Positions 25,867-34,399 of a stretch of 54,379 nt of DNA are shown one piece after another. Source of the DNA: RGIG4097 sp964550635 (GTDB taxonomy: Bacteria > Bacillota > Clostridia > Christensenellales > CAG-917). The DNA is taken from the NCBI GenBank assembly GCA_964550635.1, contig CAZJZV010000010.1:1-54379 (forward strand). The letters run 5' to 3'. The first letter of the stretch is position 1. Every line of letters starts with the position of its first letter. Both the position numbers and the translations under genes were made by a program. The notes under the pieces are model-generated. The model was not told the origin of the DNA. It searched no databases and saw only the letters and a program-made list of their open reading frames with translations.

Positions 25867-26154
25867 ATGGCAAAAAAATCATCAAAAAGCACTATCAACT
25901 CCGTCGTTTGCTACGGCCTTATACTTGCCGCACTTCTCGGTCTTGTGACAATAATTCTCGTTGCGGAAGGCAGTTGCCGATACGAAGGCATCTGGTGCGG
26001 ACTTGCGACGACGCTCGTACTTGCTCTTGCCGGCGCTTGGTATGGTTGGAACAACGCAAGACTCCCCGGAGTCGGCGGAAAAGTCGCATATATACTCACC
26101 GTCCTTATCATCATCGCAACCACGTTGTTCGTGCCCATCTACCTGTTTGCCTAA
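25867..26154 (+). CDS. Small membrane protein (95 aa)
   Basis: Three hydrophobic segments (about 14-34, 43-61, 72-94) with short polar connections and a lysine-rich start (MAKKSSKS). GGAGG 8 nt before the ATG at 25867 fixes the start. It has its own promoter and terminator. No family recognised; small membrane proteins with this topology are common near surface-protein genes, but no role is inferred. Confidence 0.8.
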   Translation: MAKKSSKSTINSVVCYGLILAALLGLVTIILVAEGSCRYEGIWCGLATTLVLALAGAWYGWNNARLPGVGGKVAYILTVLIIIATTLFVPIYLFA

Positions 26155-26200
26155 TCGCAAACTGCCGATTTAATCACGGCACAACAACCAAAACAGAACA

Positions 26201-26233
26201 AAAATTCCGCAAGCCAACCCCTTGCGGAATTTT
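26201..26233 (+). terminator. Terminator after the small membrane protein
   Basis: AAAATTCCGCAAG - CCAACCC - CTTGCGGAATTTT, 13-bp perfect stem. Confidence 0.9.
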
Positions 26234-26241
26234 TTGTTGTA

Positions 26242-26457
26242 GAGTGATATTGTTTGTTCCAAACAGTGATATTGTTTCACAGTGATATTCTTTGCTGTCG
26301 CAAAGAGTGATATTGTCCGACGGCAGTGAGATTGTCCTACGGACAAGTTTTTGTGGGCGAAGCTCGCAGAGCGAATATCACTCGGCGTAAGCCGAATATA
26401 ACTGCGTAGCAATCTCACTTCGGTTTGCCGAAATCTAACTGCGCAAGCAATAGAACT
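26242..26457. repeat. Modular hairpin array with AGTGATATT spacers
   Basis: Five left-arm spacers (AGTGATATT four times, AGTGAGATT once) each precede a small palindrome: GTTTG-TTC-CAAAC, GT-TTC-AC, CTTTGC-TGTC-GCAAAG, CCG-A-CGG, GTCC-TAC-GGAC. After a central segment (GCGAAGCTCGCAGAGCG), five right-arm spacers appear in reverse complement (AATATCACT, AATATAACT, AATCTCACT, AATCTAACT, AATAGAACT), with CGGC-GTAA-GCCG, GC-GTA-GC, TCGG-TTTG-CCGA and GC-GCAA-GC between them. Stems differ; spacers are conserved. Confidence 0.85.
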
Positions 26458-26489
26458 AAAAAAGCACCGTGGGGACGGTGCTTTTTTTT
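26458..26489. terminator. Terminator (argS side, bidirectional form)
   Basis: AAAAAAGCACCG - TGGGGA - CGGTGCTTTTTTTT; A/T runs on both sides. Confidence 0.88.
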
Positions 26490-26509
26490 GAATGCGTCGG
26501 GGGATTTGG

Positions 26510-28207
26510 TTACATGACTTCGGGGGAGTCGATGCCGAGAAGGGCAAGTCCCGTTTTGATTGTGCGGGAGACTGCGTCGGTCAGGAGCAGACGCGCGTTT
26601 TTGGTCTTTTCGTCGTCGACGACGATACGGTGTCCGATATAGAAACGGTTGAATTTTTCCGCAAGGTCTACGACGTGACGGGTGACGTAGCAAGGCTCTC
26701 TCAAGCGCGCGGATTGCTCGACGCTTGCGCCGAATGAAAGCACGCTCTTGACGACTTCATATCCTTCGTCGTCGAGAATGGACGACCAGTCCACGTTGCT
26801 CGCGTCATACGCACCGCCTTTGCGGAGTGCGCTACGTGAGCGCGCGTAGGTGTATTGCACGTAAGGGGCGGTTTCGCCGTCGAAGTTGAGCACCTTATCA
26901 AACGAGAAGACGACGTCTTTGATACGGCTATTCCACAGGGCGGAGAAGACGACTGCGCCCACGCCCACGCTTTCTGCGATTTGTTCTTTGCCGTCGAGGT
27001 CGGGGTTCTTTTCCTGAATGATAGCGAGTGCTTTTTCGACCGCTTTGTCAAGGACTTCTTTGAGCCAAACGACGTGACCGTGACGGGTTGACATTGCTCC
27101 GTCTTCCATGCTTACCATACCGAAAGCGATATGCTCCATATCGTCCTTTCCTGCAAAATCCATAAGTTCAAGCACCTTAAACAGTTGCTTAAAGTGCAGA
27201 TTCTGCTGATACGCGACAACGTAAAGGCATTTGTAGAAGTCGTAAGTTTTTTTGCGGTAGTACGCCGCGGCTATATCTCTGGTTGCATACAAAGTCGCGC
27301 CGTCCGCCTTGACGAGAAGGCAGGGGGGCATGTTGTATTCGTCGAGATTGACGACTTCCGCGCCTTCGCTTTTCACGAGCAAATTTTTCTCGCGGAGTAT
27401 ATCGAGACAAGCGTCCATTTTGTCGTTGTAGAAGGATTCGCCCGCGTAGGAGTCGAAGGAAATTTTCAAGCGTTTGTAGATTTTTTCCACCGCGCGCATG
27501 GTGATTTCCTTGAACACTTCGAAATAGAGATTTGCTTCCTTGTCGCCGTCTTCGATACGCTTAAACCAAGCGCGTGCTTCGTCGTCGAGAGCGGGATTTT
27601 CTTCCGCTTCTTGGTGGTAGCGGACGTAGAGAGAATTAAGGAAATATTCGTCCTTGCCTCTGATTTCGTCGATAGACGACCACTTTCTCGTAGCGACGAT
27701 GAGTTTGCCGAATTGCGTACCCCAGTCGCCCAAGTGGTTGATACCCACGACGTCGTAGCCAAGGTGCTTGAAGATACGATAGAGCGCACCGCCGATGACG
27801 GTTGTGGACAGGTGTCCGATATGGAAAGGTTTCGCGATGTTGACGGAACTATAATCTATGCAGATAGTTTTTCCGTTGCCCTCGTCGCTTGCGCCGATAG
27901 CCTTGCCTTCGTCGTTTTGTTTGAGAAGGGTGGAGAGTTCGCTTGCCAAAACTTCGCGCTTGAAGTAGACGTTAAGATAACCGCTGACGACGTCGAATTT
28001 TTCGACGACGGGCAAACCTACGAGTTTTCTTGAGAAGTCGTAAGCGATTTGCGGGGGGGCTTTGCGGAGTTTTTTTGCAAACTTAAAGCAGGGCAGACAA
28101 ACGTCTCCCAATTTAGTGTCTTTCGGCGTTTCGAACGCTTCTACGATTTCGCTCGCGCTAACTTCGTCGGTTGCGAGAGCGGCTGCGAGTTCGTCTTTAT
28201 AAAACAT
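26510..28207 (-). CDS. argS: Arginyl-tRNA synthetase
   Basis: 565 aa class I synthetase charging tRNA-Arg. N-terminal Add-1-like domain (1-110), HIGH motif at 129-132 (PFHIGH), ArgRS-typical NHLGDWGTQFG, MSTRHG in the KMSKS position (ArgRS often lacks the canonical form), and TAPYVQYTYAR with the anticodon-binding C-terminus ending TGLALLGI. Starts 38 bp after ychF with AAGGAG upstream, so the two form an operon. A normal full-length protein. Confidence 0.97.
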   Translation of the reverse strand: MFYKDELAAALATDEVSASEIVEAFETPKDTKLGDVCLPCFKFAKKLRKAPPQIAYDFSRKLVGLPVVEKFDVVSGYLNVYFKREVLASELSTLLKQNDEGKAIGASDEGNGKTICIDYSSVNIAKPFHIGHLSTTVIGGALYRIFKHLGYDVVGINHLGDWGTQFGKLIVATRKWSSIDEIRGKDEYFLNSLYVRYHQEAEENPALDDEARAWFKRIEDGDKEANLYFEVFKEITMRAVEKIYKRLKISFDSYAGESFYNDKMDACLDILREKNLLVKSEGAEVVNLDEYNMPPCLLVKADGATLYATRDIAAAYYRKKTYDFYKCLYVVAYQQNLHFKQLFKVLELMDFAGKDDMEHIAFGMVSMEDGAMSTRHGHVVWLKEVLDKAVEKALAIIQEKNPDLDGKEQIAESVGVGAVVFSALWNSRIKDVVFSFDKVLNFDGETAPYVQYTYARSRSALRKGGAYDASNVDWSSILDDEGYEVVKSVLSFGASVEQSARLREPCYVTRHVVDLAEKFNRFYIGHRIVVDDEKTKNARLLLTDAVSRTIKTGLALLGIDSPEVM

Positions 28208-28245
28208 ATTTCTCCTTGAGCGGATTTCTCCGCGTTGTGTTCTGA

Positions 28246-29328
28246 TTAAACGTTGAAGCGGAAAAGGACGACGTCGTTTTCTTGCATGACGTAATCTTTT
28301 CCTTCGCTACGGACCTTACCTTTTTCCTTTGCGGAGTTGAAGGAACCGCATTCGAGCAGGGTTTCGTAGTCCACGATTTCGGCGCGGATGAAACCTTTTT
28401 CAAAATCCGAGTGGATTTTGCCTGCTGCTTGGGGTGCTTTCGTACCCTTTTCAATCGTCCAAGCGCGAGTTTCCTTTTCCCCTGCGGTGAGATAGGATAT
28501 GAGTCCGAGAAGTGCGTAGGATGCGGAAACGAGTTTGTCGAGTCCGCTTTCTTCGAGTCCGTATTCTTCCATGAAGATTGCTCTGTCTTCGTCGTCGAGA
28601 GCGGTCAAATCTTCTTCGAGTTTGGCGCAGAGCACGATACAACCTGCGTTTTCGTCCTTGGCGCATTTTTCGACCTGTGCGGTATAGTCGTTTCCGCCGA
28701 GAGAGTTTTCATCGACGTTGGCGACGTATATGACGGGTTTGGATGTGAGCAAAAACTGTTCGTCGATAAACGCCTTGAAATCGTCGTCGACGGGGAGAGT
28801 GCGGAGCGGTTTTCCGTCTTCGAGCCACTTTTGCATTTTCTCGAGACGTTCCACGTCGTCGGCGTATTTTTTGTCCGCTTTGAGCATGGATTGCGCCTTT
28901 GCAAGACGTCTTTCGAGCGCTTCCATATCCGCGAAGATGAGTTCGAGATTTATGGTTTCGATGTCGCGGACGGGGGAAACCGAGCCGTCGACGTGGGTGA
29001 TATTTTCGTCGTCGAAACAGCGCACGACGTGGACGATAGCATCCACTTCGCGAATGTGGGACAGGAATTTATTTCCAAGACCTTCTCCCCTTGACGCGCC
29101 TTTGACGAGTCCCGCTATATCCACAAATTCAAGGGTGGTGGGGGTGATTTTTTTGCTATCGTAAAGGGCGGCGAGTTTATTCAATCTCTCGTCGGGGACG
29201 GCGACCACGCCAACGTTTGGTTCTATCGTGCAGAAAGGATAGTTGGCTGCTTGAGCGCCTGCTTTGGTTATTGCGTTGAAAAGAGTGCTTTTGCCGACGT
29301 TTGGCAAACCTACGACACCGAGTTTCAT
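28246..29328 (-). CDS. ychF: Ribosome-associated ATPase YchF (OBG family)
   Basis: 360 aa. P-loop GLPNVGKS at 6-13, G3 DIAGLVKGAS, and the YchF-type ATP-preferring G4 variant (NVDE instead of NKxD). C-terminal TGS-like domain ending in ENDVVLFRFNV. YchF binds ribosomes and is linked to stress tolerance and initiation accuracy. AGGAG precedes the ATG. First gene of an operon with argS; divergent from uppP. Confidence 0.97.
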   Translation of the reverse strand: MKLGVVGLPNVGKSTLFNAITKAGAQAANYPFCTIEPNVGVVAVPDERLNKLAALYDSKKITPTTLEFVDIAGLVKGASRGEGLGNKFLSHIREVDAIVHVVRCFDDENITHVDGSVSPVRDIETINLELIFADMEALERRLAKAQSMLKADKKYADDVERLEKMQKWLEDGKPLRTLPVDDDFKAFIDEQFLLTSKPVIYVANVDENSLGGNDYTAQVEKCAKDENAGCIVLCAKLEEDLTALDDEDRAIFMEEYGLEESGLDKLVSASYALLGLISYLTAGEKETRAWTIEKGTKAPQAAGKIHSDFEKGFIRAEIVDYETLLECGSFNSAKEKGKVRSEGKDYVMQENDVVLFRFNV

Positions 29329-29413
29329 TTTTCTCCTATGCGCGTGCTAAACCGCGCGATGCGTTAATACAATAGTTTAGTATAAACGAAAACGGGAGAA
29401 TAGTAAAGAGAAA

Positions 29414-30181
29414 ATGAAAATTTGGGAAGCGGTAGTTCTCGGGATAGTGCAAGGCGCGACGGAATTTTTGCCCGTATCGAGTTCGGGGCATCTGCTACTT
29501 TTTGAAAAATGCGGGGTCGGGGAAGAGGACTTATTTTTCAATATCTGCTTGCATTTGGGGACACTGTTTGCGGTGCTTATCGCGATGAGAAAAACTTGGT
29601 TGCCCCTTGTCAAAAAACCGTTCAATCGCACGAACGGATATATCCTTCTTGCCACCCTTCCGACCGTCGTCATCGCAGTGATTTTCAAGGTGTTTTTCCC
29701 AACGCTTGTGGACGGGGAATACCTGCCGTTCGGGTTTATGGCGACGGCGATTTTGTTGTTCCTGTCCGAAAAGTTACAAACGACCAAAACGGCAGTTTAT
29801 AATGCGAAAACGAGTATGTTAACTGGCGTTATGCAAGGAATAGCGGTTTTGCCCGGCGTATCGAGAAGTGGCAGTACGATTGCGATTTCAACCCTTCTCG
29901 GTGTGGAAAAATCCGCCGCTTCGGAGTTCTCTTTTTTGTTGTCCGTGCCTATCATCGTAGGCTCTGCGCTATACGAAGGAATCGAGATTTTCACGACGGG
30001 CGGGGAGATTTTTTCGGTGGGTATTGTACCCCTTTTGATAGGCACACTCGTATCGTTTTTGTCGGGACTTATTGCCATAAAAGGATTTTTAGGTTTTGTC
30101 AAAAAGCACTCTCTTTCGGGCTTTGCGGTCTACACGTTTTTGTTGTCGGTCGTCTGTTTCGTAACGTATTTTGCCCTTTAA
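29414..30181 (+). CDS. uppP: Undecaprenyl-diphosphatase
   Basis: 255 aa integral membrane enzyme removing a phosphate from undecaprenyl diphosphate to recycle the peptidoglycan lipid carrier. Conserved motif EFLPVSSSGH at 17-26 with its catalytic Glu, and PGVSRSGSTI in the middle, characteristic of BacA/UppP. About seven hydrophobic segments. Start at ATG 29414 with AAAGAGA upstream. It lies between the divergent ychF operon and the rpmH promoter. Can confer bacitracin tolerance when abundant (family knowledge). Confidence 0.96.
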   Translation: MKIWEAVVLGIVQGATEFLPVSSSGHLLLFEKCGVGEEDLFFNICLHLGTLFAVLIAMRKTWLPLVKKPFNRTNGYILLATLPTVVIAVIFKVFFPTLVDGEYLPFGFMATAILLFLSEKLQTTKTAVYNAKTSMLTGVMQGIAVLPGVSRSGSTIAISTLLGVEKSAASEFSFLLSVPIIVGSALYEGIEIFTTGGEIFSVGIVPLLIGTLVSFLSGLIAIKGFLGFVKKHSLSGFAVYTFLLSVVCFVTYFAL

Positions 30182-30216
30182 CCTTTTTCACGATTTCTCG
30201 GACGGGCGCAATTTGC

Positions 30217-30245
30217 TTGACACGGTTTTAGATTTTCTATATAAT
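30217..30245 (+). promoter_or_regulatory. rpmH operon promoter (perfect consensus)
   Basis: TTGACA, 17-bp spacer, TATAAT; about 55-nt leader before rpmH with GGAGG. Confidence 0.92.
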
Positions 30246-30305
30246 GTTCAAGCATTTATATTATTATATAATGACATCAAATTCCTATATGGAGGCAATA
30301 GAGTT

Positions 30306-30440
30306 ATGAAACAAACCTACCAACCCAAGAAAAGACAAAGAAGCAAAGTCCACGGTTTCCGCGAAAGAATGAAGTCCACTTCGGGCAGAAAAGTTCTCAA
30401 ACGTCGTCGCGCAAGAGGTAGAAAAGTCCTCACCGCATAA
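30306..30440 (+). CDS. rpmH: Ribosomal protein bL34
   Basis: 44 aa, highly basic; starts MKQTYQPKKRQRSKVHGF and ends GRKVLTA, unmistakable bL34. Part of the large ribosomal subunit. First gene of rpmH-rnpA-yidD-yidC-jag-mnmE, an origin-proximal cluster in Bacillota. ATG at 30306 follows GGAGG. Confidence 0.98.
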   Translation: MKQTYQPKKRQRSKVHGFRERMKSTSGRKVLKRRRARGRKVLTA

Positions 30441-30445
30441 TCATC

Positions 30446-30778
30446 ATGCAAAGACAGTTCAGGTTAAAGCGGAGAGCGTCTTTTAGTTACGTGTATCGCA
30501 AAGGCGATAAGGCGTCCGCCCGTCACCTGACGCTTTTTTGTGCAAAATCCCGAGAGGGATTGAAGATTGGCATTTCCGTATCCAAAAAGGTCGGGAATGC
30601 AGTTACGAGGAACAGGGTAAAAAGGCTGATTCGCGAAGGGCTAAATCCCATCGTGGACGGCATAAACCCGAAATTTATGTACGTCGTCGTAGCAAGGGAA
30701 TCCGCCGCTTCTCTCGACTATCACGAGATGGTCGCAGAGGTGCGCAAGATTTTTGACAAGGCGGGCAAACTATGCTGA
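30446..30778 (+). CDS. rnpA: Ribonuclease P protein component
   Basis: 110 aa basic protein that assists the RNase P RNA in 5' tRNA maturation. Signature GNAVTRNRVKRLIRE (RNR motif) and N-terminal LKRRASFSYVYRKG. Starts 5 bp after rpmH and overlaps yidD by 7 bp. Normal length. Confidence 0.97.
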   Translation: MQRQFRLKRRASFSYVYRKGDKASARHLTLFCAKSREGLKIGISVSKKVGNAVTRNRVKRLIREGLNPIVDGINPKFMYVVVARESAASLDYHEMVAEVRKIFDKAGKLC

Positions 30779-31017
30779 AAAAGGTTTGCTTTGCCCTGCT
30801 TCATTGGTATAAATCCACGCTCAGTCCGTTCATCGGGCGCAACTGCAAATATACTCCCACCTGCTCGATGTATGCCTACGACGCTATCGCGCGATACGGC
30901 GTGATAATCGGTTGCATTATGGGTGCGTGGCGCATTCTGCGTTGCAATCCGTTTTCAAAAGGCGGTTTCGACCCCGTTCCCGAAAATTATCGAGGAAATG
31001 CTAAATGGCTCGTTTAG
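30772..31017 (+). CDS. yidD: Membrane protein insertion efficiency factor YidD
   Basis: 81 aa with YidD signature LSPFIGRNCKYTPTCSMYA and RILRCNPFSKGGFDPV. Small membrane-associated protein that helps YidC-dependent insertion. Overlaps rnpA (7 bp) and yidC (13 bp), implying translational coupling. Confidence 0.96.
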   Translation: MLKKVCFALLHWYKSTLSPFIGRNCKYTPTCSMYAYDAIARYGVIIGCIMGAWRILRCNPFSKGGFDPVPENYRGNAKWLV

Positions 31018-32171
31018 ACTATAGACGTAAGAAGATGCTCAAAATCTATGCGGTTGTACTCGTTCTCGTGGTGTGCTGCATAGCCCTTTGCGCTTGCAAC
31101 AACGAAAGGGGCATCTACGACGTTTCTGACAAAAACACTTCCCCCGAAGTCACTCACTTTATCGCGAAATTCATCAATATTCTCTACGAGGGCATTGGCG
31201 ATTTCGGTTGGACAATCGTCGCATTCACCGTCATTTTGAAGTTGATACTTTCTCCCCTTGACGTATGGCAGAAGGTTATCGCGCGCAAAAACGCAAAAGC
31301 TATGGAGCGTATGAAGCCCCAACTCGAAGCGTTGCAAGAAAAATACGGCGACGACAAACAACGCATCCAACAAGAGCAAATGGCTCTTTACAAAAAAGAG
31401 AAGTATTCCATGCTCGGTGCGTGCTTGCCTACGATAGTGACTCTCGTGGTATTCTTCATCATCTTCGCAGGATTTAGAGAAATGGTCGGTTGGAAGTTCG
31501 CAAACGACTATCTCAACTGCTATCAAGAGTACGACAAAGTTATGGTGGAAGAACTCGGCGACGATTGGAAAGGCGCGGACTTCAAGTACGTCGGCGACAA
31601 TATCGCGGAGTACGAGAGCGCAAACGACAAGGCGCAACAAGCCGTTTACGACTTCTATTTCAGCGACGAGCAAAAGTCCAATAGAGGTTTCCTTTGGATA
31701 AAGAACATCTTCGTCCCCGACAGTTGGAAGACTGAAGTCCCCGATTATCTCACGGTTACGGGGCAGTCCGGTTTCGCAACTTCCAAAATGGAAGGGCTGA
31801 TGCAGGACGAATATAACACCGTCATGGGCAAGTGCGTCGGTCAAGGCGGCTGGGGCAAGAACGGCAAATGGAACGGATTCCTTATCCTTCCCGTGCTTTC
31901 TCTCGCGATCAGTATCGTTTCCCAAAAACTGCTCACCAAAGCACAAGGCACTCCTCCTCCCACCGGGGACGGCAAGACGGCAAACCAAACCCAAGCAAGC
32001 ATGAAAGTCATGCAATACATGATGCCTGCAATGGTCGGTGTGTTCGCGATATTGTATTCGTCGGCGTTCGCACTGTATATGCTCGTCAGCTCGTTGACTT
32101 CGACCGTGTTCCAACTCGCGTTCAATCTCGGCGGAAAAATCGTTGATAACGTTCAAGCAAAAAAGGCTTGA
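31005..32171 (+). CDS. yidC: Membrane protein insertase YidC/Oxa1
   Basis: 388 aa. Lipoprotein-type signal with Cys31 (ALCAC), as in Gram-positive YidC/SpoIIIJ. Membrane segments at about 58-80, 140-165, then three more after residue 280. The conserved FLWIKNIFVPDSW motif is present. Unlike most Bacillota YidC (about 260-290 aa), there is an insertion of about 80 charged residues between the second membrane segment and that motif (VMVEELGDDWKGADFKYVGD...). It inserts proteins into the membrane with or without Sec. Overlaps yidD by 13 bp. Confidence 0.94.
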   Translation: MARLDYRRKKMLKIYAVVLVLVVCCIALCACNNERGIYDVSDKNTSPEVTHFIAKFINILYEGIGDFGWTIVAFTVILKLILSPLDVWQKVIARKNAKAMERMKPQLEALQEKYGDDKQRIQQEQMALYKKEKYSMLGACLPTIVTLVVFFIIFAGFREMVGWKFANDYLNCYQEYDKVMVEELGDDWKGADFKYVGDNIAEYESANDKAQQAVYDFYFSDEQKSNRGFLWIKNIFVPDSWKTEVPDYLTVTGQSGFATSKMEGLMQDEYNTVMGKCVGQGGWGKNGKWNGFLILPVLSLAISIVSQKLLTKAQGTPPPTGDGKTANQTQASMKVMQYMMPAMVGVFAILYSSAFALYMLVSSLTSTVFQLAFNLGGKIVDNVQAKKA

Positions 32172-32184
32172 CAGGAGAAATATT

Positions 32185-33033
32185 ATGAAAAAAAGTATAG
32201 AGGTCAAGGCCTCGACAATCGACATCGCAGTCGAAAACGCACTCCTTGAACTCGGCACCACCAGAGATAAGGTCGAAGTCGAAGTTCTCCAAAAGGGAGG
32301 TCTGTTTTCAAAGGCGATAGTCAGAGTGACCGAGATTGACGGCGCCGCGGTTATGGCGGAAGAGTTCGTCAACGGTATCCTCGAGAAGATGGGACTCTCG
32401 TCAAGAGCCACCGTCGAGGACAAAAACGGCACTCTCTATATCGAAATCGCAGGAGAAGATAGCGGAGTCGCAATCGGTTACCGCGGAGAAGCACTCGACG
32501 CTTTCCAATATCTCGTTCTCACCTATCTCAATCAAGAAAAATGCGACTTCAAAAAGGTTGTCGTCGACAGTGAAAACTACCGCGAAAAACGTCGCGAAAC
32601 TCTCACCGCTCTCGCTCTCCGTCTTGCGGAAAAGGCGCATCGTACCTGCCGTAAGATCGAGCTCGAACCCATGAATCCGTTTGAAAGAAGAGTCATCCAT
32701 AGCGCACTTGCGGATAGCGAAATCGCATCCACCGCAAGCGAAGGCGAAGATTCTCAACGTCACGTGGTCATCATTCCCAAGGGCGTCGAAATCAAAGAAG
32801 ACCGCAAAGGTCGCAGGGACGGCAGAAGGGATAACAGAAGGGACGACAAACGTCGTTCGGATAGAAAGGACGACGACAGACCTCGTCGCGAAAGAAAACC
32901 CCGCGAAGAAGAACCCGAAGTCCCCGACGGCAACGTCTACCGCTACTTCACCGAGCAAGACGACTTCGTCAAACCCGCGGCGGTCAAGACCGGTCCTCCC
33001 AAGTTCAAGAGTTTCGGCGGAACGAAAAAATAA
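32185..33033 (+). CDS. jag: RNA-binding protein Jag/KhpB (EloR)
   Basis: 282 aa. Jag_N domain (KKSIEVKASTIDIAVENAL...GGLFSKAIVRV), KH domain with GYRGEALDAFQYL, R3H domain with MNPFERRVIHSAL, then a disordered Arg/Asp-rich tail (RRDGRRDNRRDDKRR). Regulates cell elongation and division through RNA binding in Bacillota. Start at ATG 32185 preceded by AGGAG. Next gene begins within its stop codon. Confidence 0.95.
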   Translation: MKKSIEVKASTIDIAVENALLELGTTRDKVEVEVLQKGGLFSKAIVRVTEIDGAAVMAEEFVNGILEKMGLSSRATVEDKNGTLYIEIAGEDSGVAIGYRGEALDAFQYLVLTYLNQEKCDFKKVVVDSENYREKRRETLTALALRLAEKAHRTCRKIELEPMNPFERRVIHSALADSEIASTASEGEDSQRHVVIIPKGVEIKEDRKGRRDGRRDNRRDDKRRSDRKDDDRPRRERKPREEEPEVPDGNVYRYFTEQDDFVKPAAVKTGPPKFKSFGGTKK

Positions 33034-34361
33034 TGAAAACCATAGTTGCAATTTCAACCCCGAGTGGTTCGGGCGGCATCGGCATATTACGAGTTTCCGG
33101 AAAGGAAGCCGTGAAAATCGCGGATGCCGTTTTCCTTGTAAAAGGCAATCCGTGTGCGGAAGTGCTACGCTCTAATCCGCTCAAAATGTGTTTCGGCGAG
33201 TTTGTCGGCGAAGACTTTTCGGACAAGGGATACGCGGTATTCTTCCCCGAAGGGAAATCTTTCACCGGGGAAGATACGGTTGAGTTTTATCTCCACGGCG
33301 GAGTGCGCATTATGCGCGGAGCGTTGCGCAGTGCTATCGCGAAAGGTTGCGTGACCGCGGAAGCGGGTGAGTTTACCAAGCGCGCCTATCTCAACGGCAG
33401 AATGTCCCTTGCGGATGCGGAAGGCGTTGCGGATATGATAAACGCAGAGAGCAGTGCTGGACTTCGCGCGGCGTATAGACTTATGCAAGGCGGTGTGTCC
33501 GCCAAAGTCAACGAGATAACCGACGACCTTCTCGACGTGATTGCCACCCTCGAAGCGTCACTCGACTATCCCGACGAAATGGAAGACGAAGTCATCCCCA
33601 CAATCGAAGACAGAATCCCGTCCATTCTCGCGCGCATACACGCGCTCGCGTCCACGTCCTATATAGGAAGAATGGCGAAAAGCGGAATAAACGTAGTCAT
33701 CGCAGGGGAGCCAAACGTTGGAAAATCGTCATTGCTCAACGCAATTCTCGGAGAAGACAAAGCAATCGTTACGGATATAGCGGGCACGACCAGAGACGCG
33801 ATTTCGGGAAGTGTGGAAGTGGACGGAGTCCTTATCAACTTCACGGACACGGCGGGACTTCGCGACAGTGACGACACGGTCGAAAGCATAGGTGTTGAAA
33901 GAGCAAAAAAGGCAATAGAAGGAGCGGACGAAATAGTCTACGTTTTCGACGGCACCAAGGGGGGAAATCTCCCCGACGAAGTGCAGGGAAAGGACAACGC
34001 TTTCGTCGTCTACAACAAGTGCGACAGAGAAGATTTCATCGCGCCCGACAAAGCGGACAAGGTGTATTGTGTGTCCGCAAAGACGGGAGACGGAGTTGAA
34101 AATCTCAAGTCCGCATTGTCCGCAATCTACCGCGACGGAGAAGTTGACGGAGCGGACGTAATAACTTCCGAGAGACACTTATCGGCACTTTATCGTGCAG
34201 AAAACGCACTTGAACATGCCGTTCTTGCAAAAGACGAAACAATCGACTGCGTGCTTATCGACTTGAGAGAGGGCTACGACGCCCTTGGCGAAATCACCGG
34301 TGCGACCGCAGGGGAAGACGTTGTAAACGGCATTTTCTCAAAATTCTGCGTAGGCAAATAA
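33033..34361 (+). CDS. mnmE: tRNA-5-carboxymethylaminomethyl-2-thiouridine GTPase MnmE
   Basis: 442 aa. N-terminal folate-binding domain (STPSGSGGIGILRVSG), inserted G domain with GEPNVGKSS, GTTRDAI switch and NKCD, and C-terminal FCVGK with the conserved Cys. Acts with MnmG to modify U34 of several tRNAs. The start overlaps the jag stop by one base (TAATG). Confidence 0.97.
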   Translation: MKTIVAISTPSGSGGIGILRVSGKEAVKIADAVFLVKGNPCAEVLRSNPLKMCFGEFVGEDFSDKGYAVFFPEGKSFTGEDTVEFYLHGGVRIMRGALRSAIAKGCVTAEAGEFTKRAYLNGRMSLADAEGVADMINAESSAGLRAAYRLMQGGVSAKVNEITDDLLDVIATLEASLDYPDEMEDEVIPTIEDRIPSILARIHALASTSYIGRMAKSGINVVIAGEPNVGKSSLLNAILGEDKAIVTDIAGTTRDAISGSVEVDGVLINFTDTAGLRDSDDTVESIGVERAKKAIEGADEIVYVFDGTKGGNLPDEVQGKDNAFVVYNKCDREDFIAPDKADKVYCVSAKTGDGVENLKSALSAIYRDGEVDGADVITSERHLSALYRAENALEHAVLAKDETIDCVLIDLREGYDALGEITGATAGEDVVNGIFSKFCVGK

Positions 34362-34365
34362 AGAC

Positions 34366-34387
34366 GAGCGACGATAGTCGCTCTTTT
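34366..34387 (+). terminator. Terminator-like hairpin between mnmE and mnmG
   Basis: GAGCGAC - GATA - GTCGCTC then TTTT, just before the mnmG ribosome site; may act as an attenuator rather than a full stop. Confidence 0.65.
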
Positions 34388-34399
34388 CAAAGGATAATT

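Noticed and set aside
26242..26457. CRISPR array
   Set aside because: The constant unit is only 9 bp, the variable parts are palindromes, the unit flips orientation and no cas genes are present.
30181..30305. T-box or riboswitch in the rpmH leader
   Set aside because: The leader is only about 55 nt, with no T-box or aptamer elements.
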